NCBI GenBank assembly: GCA_036924085.1
Contig: JAVGWX010000025.1
Span: forward strand, 31,073,921 to 31,137,920
Direction: 5' to 3'
From: Ariolimax columbianus
Taxonomy: Eukaryota > Mollusca > Gastropoda > Stylommatophora > Arionidae
Length of the DNA stretch: 64,000 bases
Shown one piece after another: positions 9,940-21,705 of this stretch. The notes under the pieces were generated by a model that saw only the letters and a list, made by a program, of their open reading frames with translations, was not told the DNA's origin and ran no database searches. Made by a program: the position numbers and the translations under genes. Positions within the stretch are counted from its first letter, which is position 1, and every line of letters starts with the position of its first letter.

Positions 9940-11170
9940 TCATAGTTCCATTTAGGGGGAGAGAGAGTTACCCTTTAGAGTATCTTTTGTTCCCTCTATG
10001 GTAATTATTATTGCTCTATGGTCGCTGCCTCCCAGTTGTTGACAAATGCTTCGACTGGAGACCTTTTCTATCTCTTCTGTAGCCATGACGGATTACTTGT
10101 TTTTCTCCAGGACTTGGAGTAGTATGTGTGTGGGTCATCAGGTTTGTTTAGTATGACTAAGCTGTTGGTTATGATAAAGTCTTCCACCTCCTATCCCTTG
10201 GCATTTAGGCCTGTGTACCCCCAGCTTGGAGAATGATTGTTAAAGTCCCCAACAATCATCCAATCGTGGGCCTGGTATTCTCCAGGTGTGTATGTTTGTC
10301 TGGTGAAGAATATAAATTGCATATTGTGAGGTCTCTGTCCAAGGTGCTCAAGCCAATTCTTATGTGCTCTGTGTTACGTTTCTTGGATTTCTGAACTTCC
10401 CAGGCCGGGTACTTATTCCTGATGGCAATCAGGACTCCCCCTTTTTTATCGATCTTCTCTGTCCAGTCGGAAGATTTCATATCCTCTTATCAAGAATCTG
10501 TGATCGATGGTGAGGTATGTCTCTTGTATACAATAAACATCGATTTCTTGCTCTTTCAGGAACTTTTCTAATTCCAGTCTCTTAGGTCTCATCGCCTTGT
10601 CATTCCACTACATAATTTTAAATCTTTCTCCAGTAGCATTACTCTGATACTAGCATTTTGTGGACCCCTTGTAGGTGGGGGGGGGGGGGGGGGAGCATCG
10701 TCCCTACTTGGCCATGACCCATATGGACGACACCATAACGGTCTAGTATTTGTTGCATACCATCCATTGTTTTGCGTAGATGTTTGTTTTCTACTCCCGT
10801 GCCAATTGGGTCTACATCTTCCGACTTCGGCGGTTGAGGTTTTCACTCTGGATGCCTCTTTCTATAGACAGATTGCCTCGCCAGGCTTATATGCTCTGCC
10901 TGCCCATATTTTCTATTCGGCCTTTGTTTTTTCTGGAACTACCACAAGGCAGCGATGGTTTGGTGTATCCTTCACATGGTTGGATAGAGGGCGAAAGTAA
11001 GGAGTGAGACAAGAAACGCATTTGATGCATGAAGTGGGGATGGATTGGTGCGGACCATAGTGTGAACCACTCGCTGATGGATTCTGCAACCACACCCAAA
11101 GGGTTCAATCTCCTCCTCAGACCGTTAGTCTCGTCCCTCTCTCAAGACCTGTTCGGCTTGGGTGACCTTG
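9940..11170 (-). mobile_element. Non-LTR retrotransposon: endonuclease and ORF1 remains
   Basis: Decayed LINE on the - strand. At 10650-9940 an exonuclease-endonuclease-phosphatase domain can be read in pieces: FLKEQEIDVYCIQETYLTI, GGVLIAIRNKYPAWEV, LTICNLYSSPD, MIVGDFNNHSPSWGY. To the right (11170-10660), gag-like ORF1 remains include NPLGVVAESISEW, and a proline run comes from an 18-base G tract (10677-10694). Endonuclease follows ORF1 in the normal LINE order. It may be the 5' half of the I-like element whose RT and RNase H lie at 14167-15884, but this is not proven. Confidence 0.7.
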
Positions 11171-11529
11171 CAAGAAGTAAAACTCCTACCGATGATTTAT
11201 GATTTCCCATTAGAACATATGATTTTGTGAATGACCTTTCCAGCATGTCATAATGGGTTACTTTACTCTTAAATACTACACAGTGAAGACATACATTTAA
11301 AAAATACTCAAATGCATCCTATTTACTTGTTATGACTGAAAAGAATGTAACAATGTTGATCTTATAATAAATAATACATATTTTCATCTTTTTAATATTC
11401 ATAATTACTGAGGTATATTATTTTCATGATGGAAACATTTCTGAACGTACTATAGTGATGGTATCAGGGGGTCATCTTTGGATACAAACTAAGAATACAT
11501 TGTTCATATTACATTTTTTGTTCACATGT
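11171..11529. other. Anonymous AT-rich sequence
   Basis: About 360 bases in which I see no frame, repeat or splice structure. Confidence 0.5.
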
Positions 11530-11890
11530 CAGGGATCAGGATGCTGATCGGTGCATGAGCTGCAGTGGTCAGGACCCATAGCTGAATGTTAGCTTTAGGG
11601 CCAGCAAAAAAGGTGTAAAGACCCTTCTATATCTCCACACGGTGGTCCTGGATAACAGGCTGCAATAGGGCAACCTGACTAAGGAGAAGAGATCGGAGAG
11701 TGAAGGCTTACCCGGAACTCAAGAATACCTGCTGAAGTTAGATGTGTCAGACTAAGGTGCAAATATCGCAGTCAAGCTGTAAACTACGAAACAATGCATT
11801 CCGTTCTCCGGACAACATCCTGGTTACTTGCAAAACCATTTTCAGGGCTTGGTGGCGAGAAAGAGATTGAGAACAAACATAGAAAAAGTT
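11530..11890 (+). mobile_element. Dispersed SINE-like repeat (family 2), copy 1
   Basis: A ~350-bp interspersed repeat beginning GATCAGGATGCTGATCGGTG and ending near GGCGAGAAAGAGATTGAGAA. Family members are at 45954-46304 (-), 49909-50269 (+) and 61739-62094 (+). There is no open frame and no clear box A/B pair. The 3' half also occurs downstream of gene B (38606-38760), where the 5' half has been deleted. Confidence 0.75.
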
Positions 11891-12059
11891 CACATGTCAA
11901 TGAGAAATAGTGAATGTAACATATTCTGCTTCTTGATTGTTCACTAAAATACAATTTTGTTCAAGTGTTAAAAACCTTGCCTATATCTGTTTCTGCTATA
12001 ATTTACATGTAAAACTTTACTGCAACCATTCAGATTGTTACCTGGAAAATAATGTTTGC

Positions 12060-12065
12060 AATAAA
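12060..12065 (+). promoter_or_regulatory. Poly(A) signal AATAAA (A flank)
   Basis: AATAAA is followed by a GT/T-rich stretch (TTGGTGTTGTGTATTTTATT). The same block lies 0.5 kb downstream of gene B (38918). In A it has been pushed 7.3 kb from the stop codon by inserted or retained sequence. Confidence 0.35.
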
Positions 12066-12281
12066 ATGTTTCTTTCTGTAATTTGGTGTTGTGTATTTTA
12101 TTTGTGATTTACTCATCATCATCATCATCACATTTATTCCAGCTCAATCACTTGTTCTCAAAAATGGAATTCTTTGGACAAAAAAAAGAAAAAAGTTGTT
12201 GTAATCCAATATTTACAGATGATGACTCTTTTGTCCCATAACTACATTTGGATGCAAAATAAAATAAAAAGTTGTACTAGT

Positions 12282-12381
12282 AGTAGCCTCTTTCAGTCAC
12301 GACTGTCTATAGGATGATGCAACCTTGGAATAGTAGCCTCTTTCAGTCACGACTGTCTATAGGATGATGCAACCTTGGAAT
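12282..12381. repeat. 50-bp minisatellite, 2 copies
   Basis: Two copies of the unit TAGTAGCCTCTTTCAGTCAC...AACCTTGGAA. The paralogous locus downstream of gene B has 12 copies (39128-39727). Confidence 0.9.
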
Positions 12382-12384
12382 AGA

Positions 12385-13700
12385 AACTCTACTGAATTAT
12401 TGGTTTCCTTTCTCATTGCAGCATTGTCGTTTCACTTCTCCATGTTGCTAGATCTTCTTTTCCCCAGCATGAGGTAGCTCTTTAGAGTGCATCACAACTT
12501 GGATGAGTCTGTAGCTTCATCTTCCCAGGATGTTAGAATCATGTCACACTTCCCCACAGCTGTGGTCAGCTAACTGTTATTTTGTCATCCAACTGTGCAT
12601 ATAGAATATCTTTGGGGAAGCAATCATCTTTCAATTTTAAAAAAATGATCTTCACTGCCTAATGAGAGTGTACATGCTTGGAAGTGTGCACATTTGTCCC
12701 TCTGTCCTTTCATGTAATTCCAAGAATGGATTGCAGGCACTGTAGATGGAAAGTGGTATGTTTGTGCTCTTGTTTTGCATAAGTTGTCAAAATTGTGATA
12801 CCAAATGGGGGGGGGGGGGGGGGGGGGGGGCTGACCACACTAACATTGTAAACCGTGACCTTGGTTTTAATTGCAAGTTTCTGGTTTCTCCAAACACGCA
12901 TTGTGAGATGAACAAATGTCGTAGCAGCTTTGCCAATGCAGCTGTCTATTTCTGGTTCTAGAGAGAGCTTGTCATTGATGAGGGACGCCAGGTATGTGAA
13001 TTGGTGCACTGCTGCCAGCCAATTCATGTTAAGAAATGGTGTGACGTCTACTTCTAATTCCAGCACATTTATTTTGGTGAGACCAAAATCTTTGCACGAA
13101 GCAATTTATCAAGCTCTGGTTCCTCCTGACTGGGTGACAATTGCACCATCATCCATGAAAAACAAGTCCCTGGTGGTGACCTAACTGATCTTTGTCTTGA
13201 GCCTTGTAAAAGTAAGCAGCCGACCATCCAACATAGTTTGAAGGCAAGCTCCTATATTTGCCCTACCAAACGCATGTTTCAGTAGCAGAGCAAAACATTC
13301 AGAACAGTGTGGTGGCCAGGACCCAACCTTGTTTAATGCCATTGAGAATACCAGATGGTTGTAATATGCTACTATCAAATAGGACTAACTTTCACGGCTT
13401 CATGGAAGAATGTTAATAGCTGAAGCAGTTTGCTTGAGCAGCATATTTAGAGAGGATTTTGAAGACTACAAACCAAAATCAATTGTCTTTGTCAGATCAA
13501 TAAAGACTATATAAAATGGCTGATTCTGCTCACTTGACTTTTTCTGAAGATGTAGAACATGAAAAACATTTAATATTTCAGACCTGATATAGCCTTGGGC
13601 AGTGTCAAGGGTTGTGAGAGTGATATTCATTTGAGTAGATCTCAGTATAGTGCTCGACCCATCACTCTATCAGCTTTACTTTGTTATTTATGATTTTGAG
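12385..13700 (-). mobile_element. RTE-like LINE relic
   Basis: Decayed reverse transcriptase on the - strand. LLLKHAFGRANIGACLQTM and DGRLLTFTRLKTK (13378-13181) match the region before the YADD box. HQFTYLASLINDKLSLEPEI and CIGKAATTFVHLTMRVW (13066-12850) match the C-terminal RT part, and FPKDILYAQL near 12620 the extreme C-terminus. A ~24-base G tract at 12807-12830 breaks the frame. The homologous relic is at 39740-41085, so it was present before the A/B duplication. Confidence 0.75.
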
Positions 13701-14160
13701 CTGTACTGTTTTTCTACAATTCTGGACCAATAACTTTCTCTAAACCATCATACATTTGTCTGATGTTCCCTGTTTGTGCTGCCATCTGGATGCTTTCACT
13801 GAGATGCAGCCAGTATTCATTTGCACAATAAGCTATCGAAGTATATAGGAAGGGATATCGCTAGGTCATATTTTTGTTTGTTGTTCGTTGTAAAAGATGT
13901 GTACTGAAGGTTTTGGAAACTTCAGATAAACCACACAAAAAAGAATGCTAGCTCAAACTTGATGGACAGTCACTGACCCGACAAGAAGGGCCATCACACT
14001 TTAACTTGGGAGTCAAGTTTGAAAGAAATCTACCGGAAAGAGATAAAGGTACATCACACTTGGGAGTTGAGCTTGGCGGATACCTGCTGCTCACACCTTG
14101 TACGCAGAAAAATTAAAAACCAAGCCAGCAGATGATTGTTTCTGTTTTTGTTTCTAATAA
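13701..14160. other. Non-coding spacer shared with the B flank
   Basis: This aligns with about 41090-41460 downstream of gene B. It contains no frame or repeat that I recognise. Confidence 0.5.
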
Positions 14161-14166
14161 TTGACG

Positions 14167-15884
14167 TCACTGCACTCCGGGCATACCCATAGGTGCTAAG
14201 TCTCTCTCATCAAATGGGTTAAGGTATGGATGCTGATGATTCCTGTAGCTTGCTGGTTGTTCACTCTTCTGCGCCGTCCTCTCATGCGCCCCACTCCGCT
14301 TGAACCTCGTGTAATTTCTAAACTTTGCAGTCTGTGGATTTTCTGCTTCATCTATTGCGGTGTCCTCATCCAGCAAGTGGTCATTGATTGATTTAAAAAT
14401 TTCACTTCTGTCCATCACCAATGTGCACATGATGGGAGCTTGTGAAACCATAATGTCATCTCTTTCATTGCCCTGAACCTCAGCATGAACAGGACAGTAG
14501 ATCCATGTCAACGCCTGGAGGCTTGAGGCCTCAACAGCAGCTATCCACTCGTACCTAAGCCATCCCTTCTGTACTTTCTGAAGTACGGCTTGCACGTCTG
14601 TCACTGTGACTGCCCTTGTTATAGAAGTCTCGGATATCCATTTCAGTGCTGAGGTCACTGCTTCCATCTCCATTCTCATACTGGAGGTTGTTGACATGTA
14701 TGCCCTACTGCGCTCAGAAACGACCTTTCCTCTCACTCTAGTCGAAAAACCCCAACCTGATGTCCCACTGCGCACGACTGATCCGTCAGTGTATATGACA
14801 GCGTCACTATCCTGGGTGTTCTCAGTTATCGTTTGATTTACCTCGCGCTCTGCTCTCCCGTTGCTTTGTTCTCCTTGCTTAAGGTTATGATGACTCTCTG
14901 GTACTCTATCATTCTATCACCAGTGTGTACCCATTCTTCCTCTTTGGCTATCGTCTCAGCTGGAGTGACGTGTCCGATTGTTGTTTCAGCCTGTGCCATC
15001 CATGACGACCCTCTCTTGATTCTTGATCATTGGTGTCTGAGATACTACTGTGCAGAGGGTGTCGCATGTCTGTAGTGACGCGCATATAGGCTTTGACTTT
15101 TGACTTGTGTCTGGATGTCACCGATAACAATCCCAACATGTACCGCATCATCACAATGGGGGTATCTCTAGTGCAGACCAGAACCAGTCGCATACCTTCA
15201 TTCTAGATTCGTTCTAACCTTTCACACTGTGCTCTTGACAGTGTGAGGATGCCTAGTCCGTAATCGATGACAGACAACATGACGAAATAGGATGAACAGG
15301 GGGTATTGTTCCAAGTTGGCAGCAGCCATGGTCTTGAGTGCTCCTTAACTTAACGTCTTTATACTGGTTTAGAAGACCCTGCAGAGTCTGTATACAACCA
15401 GTTTCATTTACATCACCTTGCTCTAAAATCTATGTGCATCCTAACCCTCTCTTGCATCTTTGTACGATGTGGTCAGCATGGCAATTATAGGAAAGACTGC
15501 GATCAAAAGTCACTCCCAGGTATTTCAAACAGTCGCACCTGTCAATGGTGCAACCATCAAAAGTGATGTCCGGGAGCTCAGCCTGTACTATGGAATTATT
15601 CAAAGAGCACCACATCATGCAGGCCTTGTTCTGATTAATCTTGGAGCTTGAGTCGCCGCACCACTGTGAGATTCCTTGCAAGGTTTCTCGGATGTCTTTG
15701 ACCGACACTTGCCTGTCTGAGCCAGTCCTGTACATTAGGATGTCATCGGCAAATGTCAACAGTAGATGATTTGGCACATCGTGAATACACAGCATGTCTA
15801 TGCCGGGCAGCCAAAAAAATAACAGCTGAAAAATGAAAGTAGCCCAAAATAGCACAGCTCACAACCTACCAAAATTTATACAAC
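14167..15884 (-). mobile_element. I-like LINE fragment: RT plus RNase H
   Basis: Decayed non-LTR ORF2 on the - strand. The right part (15855-15430) has the reverse-transcriptase box LTFADDILMYRTG, then WCGDSSSKINQNKACMMW and LKYLGVTFDRSLSYNCH. The left part (14775-14167) is an RNase H domain: GTSGWGFSTRVRGKV, MEMEAVTSALKWI, VTDVQAVLQKVQKGW and WIYCPVHAEVQGNERDD. An RNase H domain after RT is typical of the I group of LINEs. An 87-bp CR1-type 3' end (15346-15432) is inserted between them. A close relative lies at 46850-49130. Confidence 0.8.
15346..15432 (-). mobile_element. CR1-like 3' end nested in the I-like LINE
   Basis: The sequence starting TTAACTTAACGTCTTTATAC matches the 3' terminus of the LINE at 19341-20275. 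In the relative at 47935 the flanks are contiguous (GAGTGCTCCTAACCCTCTC), which proves an insertion. Confidence 0.8.
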
Positions 15885-15897
15885 TATCTGAAAAAAG

Positions 15898-18241
15898 GGT
15901 GATGTCGTGAGTTGCGCAATGATCACACCCTGACTAGCAGCTCTCAACTGGCAGGGCCCCCAAACTGCATCGGCGGAACAGGCAGAAAACGATCACGAAA
16001 ACTACCCATCACGCTTGCAACATGGAATGTCCGCACGCTACTGGACAACACCAAAGCAAACAGACCCGAACGACGGACAGCACTGATCGCCAGGGAACTG
16101 GCTAGATACAACATCTGCATAGCTGCCCTGAGCGAGACACGACTGGCAGAGGAAGGGCAGATCACAGAAAAAGGCGCTGGTTATACTTTCTTCTGGAGCG
16201 GCCGCAGCAAAGAAGATCGCCGTGAAGCTGGAGTTGGCTTTGCCATCAAGACCAACATGGTCGACAAGCTCACAAGCATGCCCAGAGGAATTAATGACCG
16301 CCTGATTACACTGCGTCTCCCCCTAATAGGAGGGCGTCATGCAACACTTATCAGTGCATACGCACCCACAATGACAAATCCTCAGGAAACAAAAGATAAG
16401 TTTTATGAGGACCTTGAGGCGCTCATCGCTGCAGTCCCTAAATCTGACAAACTGGTCATCCTCGGTGATTTTAACGCTAGGGTTGGCACAGACCATACAG
16501 CCTAGGAGGGGGCCATTGGCAGACATGGTATCGGAAAATGCAATAGTAACGGACTGCTCCTTCTGAGGACATGTGCGGCAAATGAACTACTCATTACAAA
16601 CACAGCTTTTCGACTTCCTGTCCAAAATAGAACCACATGGATGCACCCAAGGTCCCGCCACTGGCATCTCATTGACTACTTTATCATCAGACGTAGGAAT
16701 CGAGCGGATGCTATGGTAACGAAGAGCATGTGTGGTGCAGAATGTTGGACCGACCATCGACTTGTCATTGTCAAGCTAAACTTCAAGATCCAGCCCAAAA
16801 TGCGCCCCCAGGGAAAGAAGCCATCGAGGAGGCTAAATGTCTCTCAGCTGAAATACGAACCCACGAGAGGAAGCTTCCAGGAAGAGCTTGAGGGCAGACT
16901 ATCTGAGCTTCGTTTTGAAAAGAACGACATCGAAGAGAACTGGGCATCATTGAGAAACACACTCTACGATAAAGCTGTTAAACACATTGGCCCACTCACG
17001 CGCAAGCATAAGGATTGGTTTGATGAGAACGATCTGGAAATACAGGGCCTTCTCGATGCAAAACATGAAGCGCACCGACTTTGTTCAGCATGATGTTCGC
17101 GGCCACGATGACAGACGCCTTCAGATCATTTGAGCTTGGAATATCCATAAAGTACCGCATAGATGGCAAATTACTCAATTCCAGAAGAATGAAAGCCAAA
17201 ACCAAAGTGGCTGACGACATAATCAGGGAACTTGTATTTGCTGACGACTGCGCTCTAATGAGCAACTCAGAACTGAACATGCAGGTTGGAATGGACCAGT
17301 TCTCTGCCGCATGCAACAATTTTGGCCTGACCATAAATGCCAAAAAAACAGAGGTCATGTACCAACCAGCACCAGGCATGCCGTACACAAAACCAGAGAC
17401 TACAGTCAGCGGGCAGACGTTGAATGCCGTAGACAAATTCACATATCTGGGCAGCACGCTGTCGAGATCTGTCAGCCTAGACGATGAGGTGGCAAGCAGA
17501 ATAGCAAAGGCCAGCACAGCCTTTGGTAGAATGCGCTCGATGGTCTGGGCACGTCGTGGCATCAGCGTCAAGACCAAACTCAAAGTCTACCGTGCAACCA
17601 TCATTCCAACCCTACTATACGCTTGTGAAAGCTGGACTGTATACTCTGGACATGCAAGGAGGTTAAACCACTTCCACACAGGTTGCCTGAGGCGAATATT
17701 CCACATCCGATGGCAAGATCGTGTCACTGACATCGAGGTTCTCTCGAGGGCTAACATGCCCAGCATCCATGCACTGCTAGAAAAAGCACGACTAGGATGG
17801 GCCGGACACCTCGTCCGTATGTCAGACGAGCGGCTCCCAAAGCAGCTTCTCTACGGCGAGCTGAGAGAGGGATGGCGCGAGAGAGGGCGCCCAAAGAAAC
17901 GTTTTAAAGACGGTCTGAAGGCCTCACTAAAAAGTTGCCAGATAGACATCGACACCTGGGAAGGTCTTGCGCAAAACAGATCTGACTGGAGAAGCGCAGT
18001 CAAATCGGGTGTAGCTGCTGGTGAAGATGACCGTGTTGTGAGAGCCCAGAGCAGACGCGAGACGCGGAAATCCCGAGCAGCGGAAACACCATATCCTTCT
18101 ACAAACCTCGTGTGCCCGATATGTAGCAGATGTTTTCGTGCTCGCATTGGCCTGTTCAGCCACATGCGCACACACACCCAACAGGGAAATCTGTGACAAG
18201 GATAACGTCGGCGGTCCTCATCGACAACGATGGACAGCTAT
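15898..18241 (+). mobile_element. Endonuclease-RT LINE with 13-bp TSD and internal deletion
   Basis: APE-type non-LTR element flanked by TATCTGAAAAAAG (15885-15897 and 18242-18254). The endonuclease (15990-16740) shows [30 protein letters not shown] and TDHRLV, with one in-frame TAG at 16503. The RT resumes at 17081 (FSMMFAATMTDAF), with box LVFADDCAL, LTINAKKTEVM, FTYLGSTLS and LLYACESWTVY. A C-terminal C2H2-like finger ends it: CPICSRCFRARIGLFSHMRTH. About 250-300 residues between HEAHRL and LFSMMF, including RT motif A, are missing, with a frame change at the junction near 17085, so it is dead. The B paralogue (41580) is an empty site. Confidence 0.9.
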
Positions 18242-18379
18242 TATCTGAAAAAAGAAACCCAATTGAGTGTGAAAACAGCAGAACTGACAACCTTAGAGGC
18301 ATGGTCAGTTAATGCATACAAAAATATATTGGACGCTCACGTATAGCCCTCTAAACCAATACAATGAAGTTATGTTAAG

Positions 18380-18503
18380 TTTACCCTCTGCAAATTTTTT
18401 GCTTGGCTGAAATTGACATTTTCTGGACGTTTTTCAGTGGTGATTGGCTTCTATTCAACATTTTGATCTGGCAACCCCGGCCATTAATGAAAACAAGATG
18501 GCG
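18380..18503 (+). promoter_or_regulatory. Candidate promoter of gene B (CCAAT, AAGATGGCG)
   Basis: A block conserved with the equivalent position before gene C (41660-41793), although most surrounding DNA differs. It has an inverted CCAAT box (GATTGGCT, 18442) and, 50 bases on, AAGATGGCG (18495-18503), like the YY1-type element found at 5' ends of TATA-less genes. I see no TATA box. The ATG inside it opens a uORF of about 28 codons (MASKSELINS). This is inferred from position and conservation; no transcript data are available. Confidence 0.45.
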
Positions 18504-18609
18504 TCTAAATCTGAATTGATCAACTCGCTTTTGTTAATAAGTTGTGGTATCTTGGAGATTTTGACTGACAGCCACAAATAATAACTGCTCATCTAAACTG
18601 AAATTTAAA

Positions 18610-18613
18610 ATGA
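18610..18613 (+). CDS. Gene B start codon at the end of exon 1
   Basis: The last four bases of exon 1 are ATGA, directly before a GTAAGT donor (18614). Joined to the 25416 exon they read ATG AGT CAG AGA ATG GAT: MSQRMDS, in frame with the rest of the gene. Position -3 is A, a favourable start context. The same ATGA-GTAAGT arrangement is conserved before gene C (41901-41904). An alternative is that exon 1 is wholly untranslated and translation begins at the ATG at 25424. Confidence 0.5.
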
Positions 18614-18642
18614 GTAAGTTTCCTTTGCTTATCTTATCCACC

Positions 18643-19340
18643 TCGAATTGTTCTCTTTGCTAGACACTAGTATCCTTTCCAGCATGTTTATATTATTATA
18701 TCCCCTCTGCTGGTAGAGACTCTTCATGCCGCCTGTTTTTAATGCGAAAATTTGACCTAATTAATTTCTCGCTATGGTAGTCGACTTTCAAAATTTGTAA
18801 CTTTACTGTTTGTTTGTCAATAAATATGATTTTCTTGTGTGTAGAGACACAATTGAATAGCGAACATGTGGGTGTTATTGTTTTTGTTGTGTGTTTGTTA
18901 GTTTCTGAGATACAAAAAGATGAAGTGGAAAAGTTATGAAAATCTCGGAAAAAATTTTGACTCGACCGCTAGGCCTCGTAGCTCCGATAGAAAACCATGG
19001 AAACCACAACAACGTATCGATACTGTGTTTACAATATCGACACAACTGTTAGTTTCCAATTCAAACGTAGTTCTTTCATTTAAACAAACAAAATAAACAG
19101 ATCTACTCGATAAAGATCGTACCCAACAACCTACTTCACCTTCAGCAAAAAGTTGGCTTGCTCCAAACGGCGTATACAAAATTATCATCAAAAGTACCTT
19201 TGGAGCTTGAGCCACAGGTTTAAAATTGTGCCAGCCATGTGAGAACATTCAATCTGTTCATCAAATTACCAAATGTACAGGTACGTAGCTGAAGAATACA
19301 ATTGGCATTGCTGTATTTAAAAAATGTATATTAATAAGTG
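18643..19340. other. 5' part of gene B intron 1
   Basis: This is non-coding. A short CR1-like relic (CTTTCCAGCATGTTTATATT, 18674) is visible. The - strand frame at 18934-19248 has no family resemblance and is not kept in the C copy. Confidence 0.45.
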
Positions 19341-20275
19341 ATACTTAACTTAACTTAACGTCTTTATACTGGTTTAGAAAACCCTGCAGAGTCTGTATAC
19401 AACCAGTTACATTTACATCACCTTCCTCTAAAAGCTATGCGCATCCAGTTTATTCTTAAATGCATTAACTGTCCCTGCCTCCACTACCTCCCCTGGCAAT
19501 GCATTCCAAGCAGACACCACTCTCTGACTAAAAAAATATTTCCTAATATCTAATCTGGACCTCTCTTTAGTCAGCTTGTACCTATGCCCTCGTGTTATTG
19601 TGGGTGGCTGCATTTTAAAAAACTTGTTATAGTCTAATTTATCCATTCCTCTGATCATCTTATAAACCTGTATTAAGTCACCATGAATTCTTCTCTCTTC
19701 GAGACACTGTAGGCCGGTTTTTCTGAGTCGTTCCTCGTAACTGTAATTCTGGAATCCCACTATCATCTTTGTCGCTCTTTTTTGTATTCTTTCTAGCATG
19801 TTTATGTCCCCTCTATGATAAGGACTCCACACCTGTACACAGTACTCCAATCTAGGTCTAACTAAAGCTTTATACAGTTTGACGATCACTTCCTTGCTCC
19901 TATGTTTAATATTTCTTTTTATCATACCTAACATTGCATTTGCCTTTTTCACTGCTACCTTAACTTGCTCACTCACCTTTCCTGTATGATCTATTATAAC
20001 CCCTAGGTCTCTTTCCTTATCTATCTTTCTAATATTGTTTTCTCCCATTCTGTAATTATGTTCCATATTGGATCTACCCATGTGGATGACTGTACATTTA
20101 TCTACATTAAACTCCATTTGCCAGCTTACAGACCATTCTCAAATTTTATCTAAATCTGACATCAATATATCCACTTCCGCTTTAGATGAGACACTACTGC
20201 ATAGTTTTGTGTCATCAGCAAATTTTGCAATCATGGATCCCATACACATGTACCCATGGATGTTTGTAAAAACAA
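19341..20275 (-). mobile_element. CR1-like LINE, 3' end
   Basis: 5'-truncated non-LTR element on the - strand in B intron 1. A long frame (20117-19428) encodes the C-terminal RT region: MEFNVDKCTVIHMGRSN, ERDLGVIIDHTGKVSEQV, VRPRLEYCVQVWSPYHRGDI, LERIQKRATKMIVGF, and the final SAWNALPGEVVEAGTVNAFK. Just upstream in another frame is KFADDTKLCSSVSSKAEVDI, the FADD box. The 3' end has TTAAG repeats. The ~230-residue frame is uninterrupted, so insertion is fairly recent; a decayed relative is at 41955-42350. Confidence 0.85.
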
Positions 20276-20280
20276 CTTAA

Positions 20281-21616
20281 CTTTATTTTTAAATTGGAAG
20301 CTAAAATGTTTTAAATAATACATATCAGCTATATATAAAATGTAATTTGGCAGAACATGATAGTACTGATAAACATCAGTAAACTTATGGTGTTTAAAAT
20401 GGCTGAAGTTCTGAGTTAGTAGTTACTCAATTGACTACTCAGTTATAAAGAATGGGTTCAGTTCATCCCGTAACCCATCAGGTCATTGGGGCACACATGA
20501 AGACATGAAAAACCCACGCCAGCTCTCTCTGTATCTCACCGTGACGAAGGCCTGACCACTCAGCGATGTTGTCCACCCATCTCTTCCTTGGACGTCCTCG
20601 CCCTCTCTGTCCCGGTATGGATCCAAAGAGTATCGAATTGGGAATTCCGTTGGACCTCGTGACGTGCCCGCACCAGGCCATCTTTCGTCTTTTGATAGTT
20701 GTGAACAGATCTTCAAAAGGACCAATAGCGTCTTCAACTCTCTGACGGATGTCTACGTTCGTGACACGATCCTTATATGTAACATTTAGGAGTTTTCTAT
20801 AGCACCGCATTTCCATTGCACGTATTCTGCCCTGGATATCTGCTGTAATGGTCCAGGTCTCACAGGCATACAGAAATATTGATAGCACCAAAGAGCGCAG
20901 TAGTCTGACTTTTATGCCGAGGGCGAGGCGCTTGTCTCGCCAAATAGGTTGCAGCCTAGTCAGCGCCGCTGTTGTTTGTGCTATTCTGGCAAATACCTCT
21001 GGCTTCGAACCCTCTTCGCTGATCAACGATCCAAGATATTTGAAACATTTCACCACCTCAAATACCTGCCCATTTACCTCTAAGACAGATTGAAACCCTG
21101 CAACGTTATTGGTCATGAGTTTTGTTTTATCAGCATGGGTGAGGAGGATAAAAATGGTACACAGCATAGTAAAATTGTGTTCTTTTTGTAACTCAGTTCT
21201 AACTCTATATAAAGCTCAGATAACAATAAAATCTACGAAACATACAGATAAGTAGATGAAGAATTTATGCATACAGTTGATGTACCACACAATTTTAAAA
21301 TAATAAGTGCTGTACGCTTGTGAATGTACCCATCTATGACATTTAGAAACCTATTTTATTTTATTTTGCAAGCTAATGTATTAAGTTTTAAGTAATAACT
21401 ATTAGCAGCTATATATTTAATCATTGACAAATCCTGATAGTAGTAATAAGCATCAGTAAACTGATTTGGAGTTTGATAGTGCTTCAAATGACTAAAGTTC
21501 TGAGTTAGTAGTTCTCAACTAGAGCAGTAAGTAATCAGGAGTGGTACAGGAAAAAAATGACAGACACATGGTATTAAAAAAAAATGGTGTTCTTTTTGTA
21601 ACTCAGTTCTAACTGA
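20281..21616. repeat. Local duplication, copy 1 split by a LINE
   Basis: Sequence at 20290-20450 (CAGCTATATATAAAATGTAA ... CTGAGTTAGTAGTT) and 21178-21205 recurs in the same order at 21355-21616. I infer a tandem duplication of ~250 bp whose left copy was interrupted by the LINE at 20460-21140. Confidence 0.5.
20460..21140 (-). mobile_element. Non-LTR LINE, C-terminal RT fragment
   Basis: On the - strand an almost clean frame begins DKTKLMTNNVAGFQSVLEVN and continues VVKCFKYLGSLISEEGSKPE, RIAQTTAALTRLQPIWRDK, LSIFLYACETWTITADIQ, MAWCGHVTRSNG and GRGRPRKRWVDNIAEWSGL. This is the region after the YADD box of an RTE/jockey-type element. The catalytic part is missing (5' truncation). The last residues shift frame at about 20510. 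It is a separate family from its CR1-like neighbour. Confidence 0.8.
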
Positions 21617-21705
21617 AAATGTTGGGGTTGCAACAAAATTAGACAAATCATTACAATGTACATTAATTGCTGCTGAAAAATATACACAGGTGAATCTCAG
21701 TGTGT

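Noticed and set aside
12746..12961. Frame with a poly-glycine run
   Set aside because: It is produced by the 24-base G tract in an antisense LINE relic.
17927..18199. - strand frames at the 3' end of the endonuclease-RT LINE
   Set aside because: They are antisense to the well-supported + strand RT and C-terminal finger.
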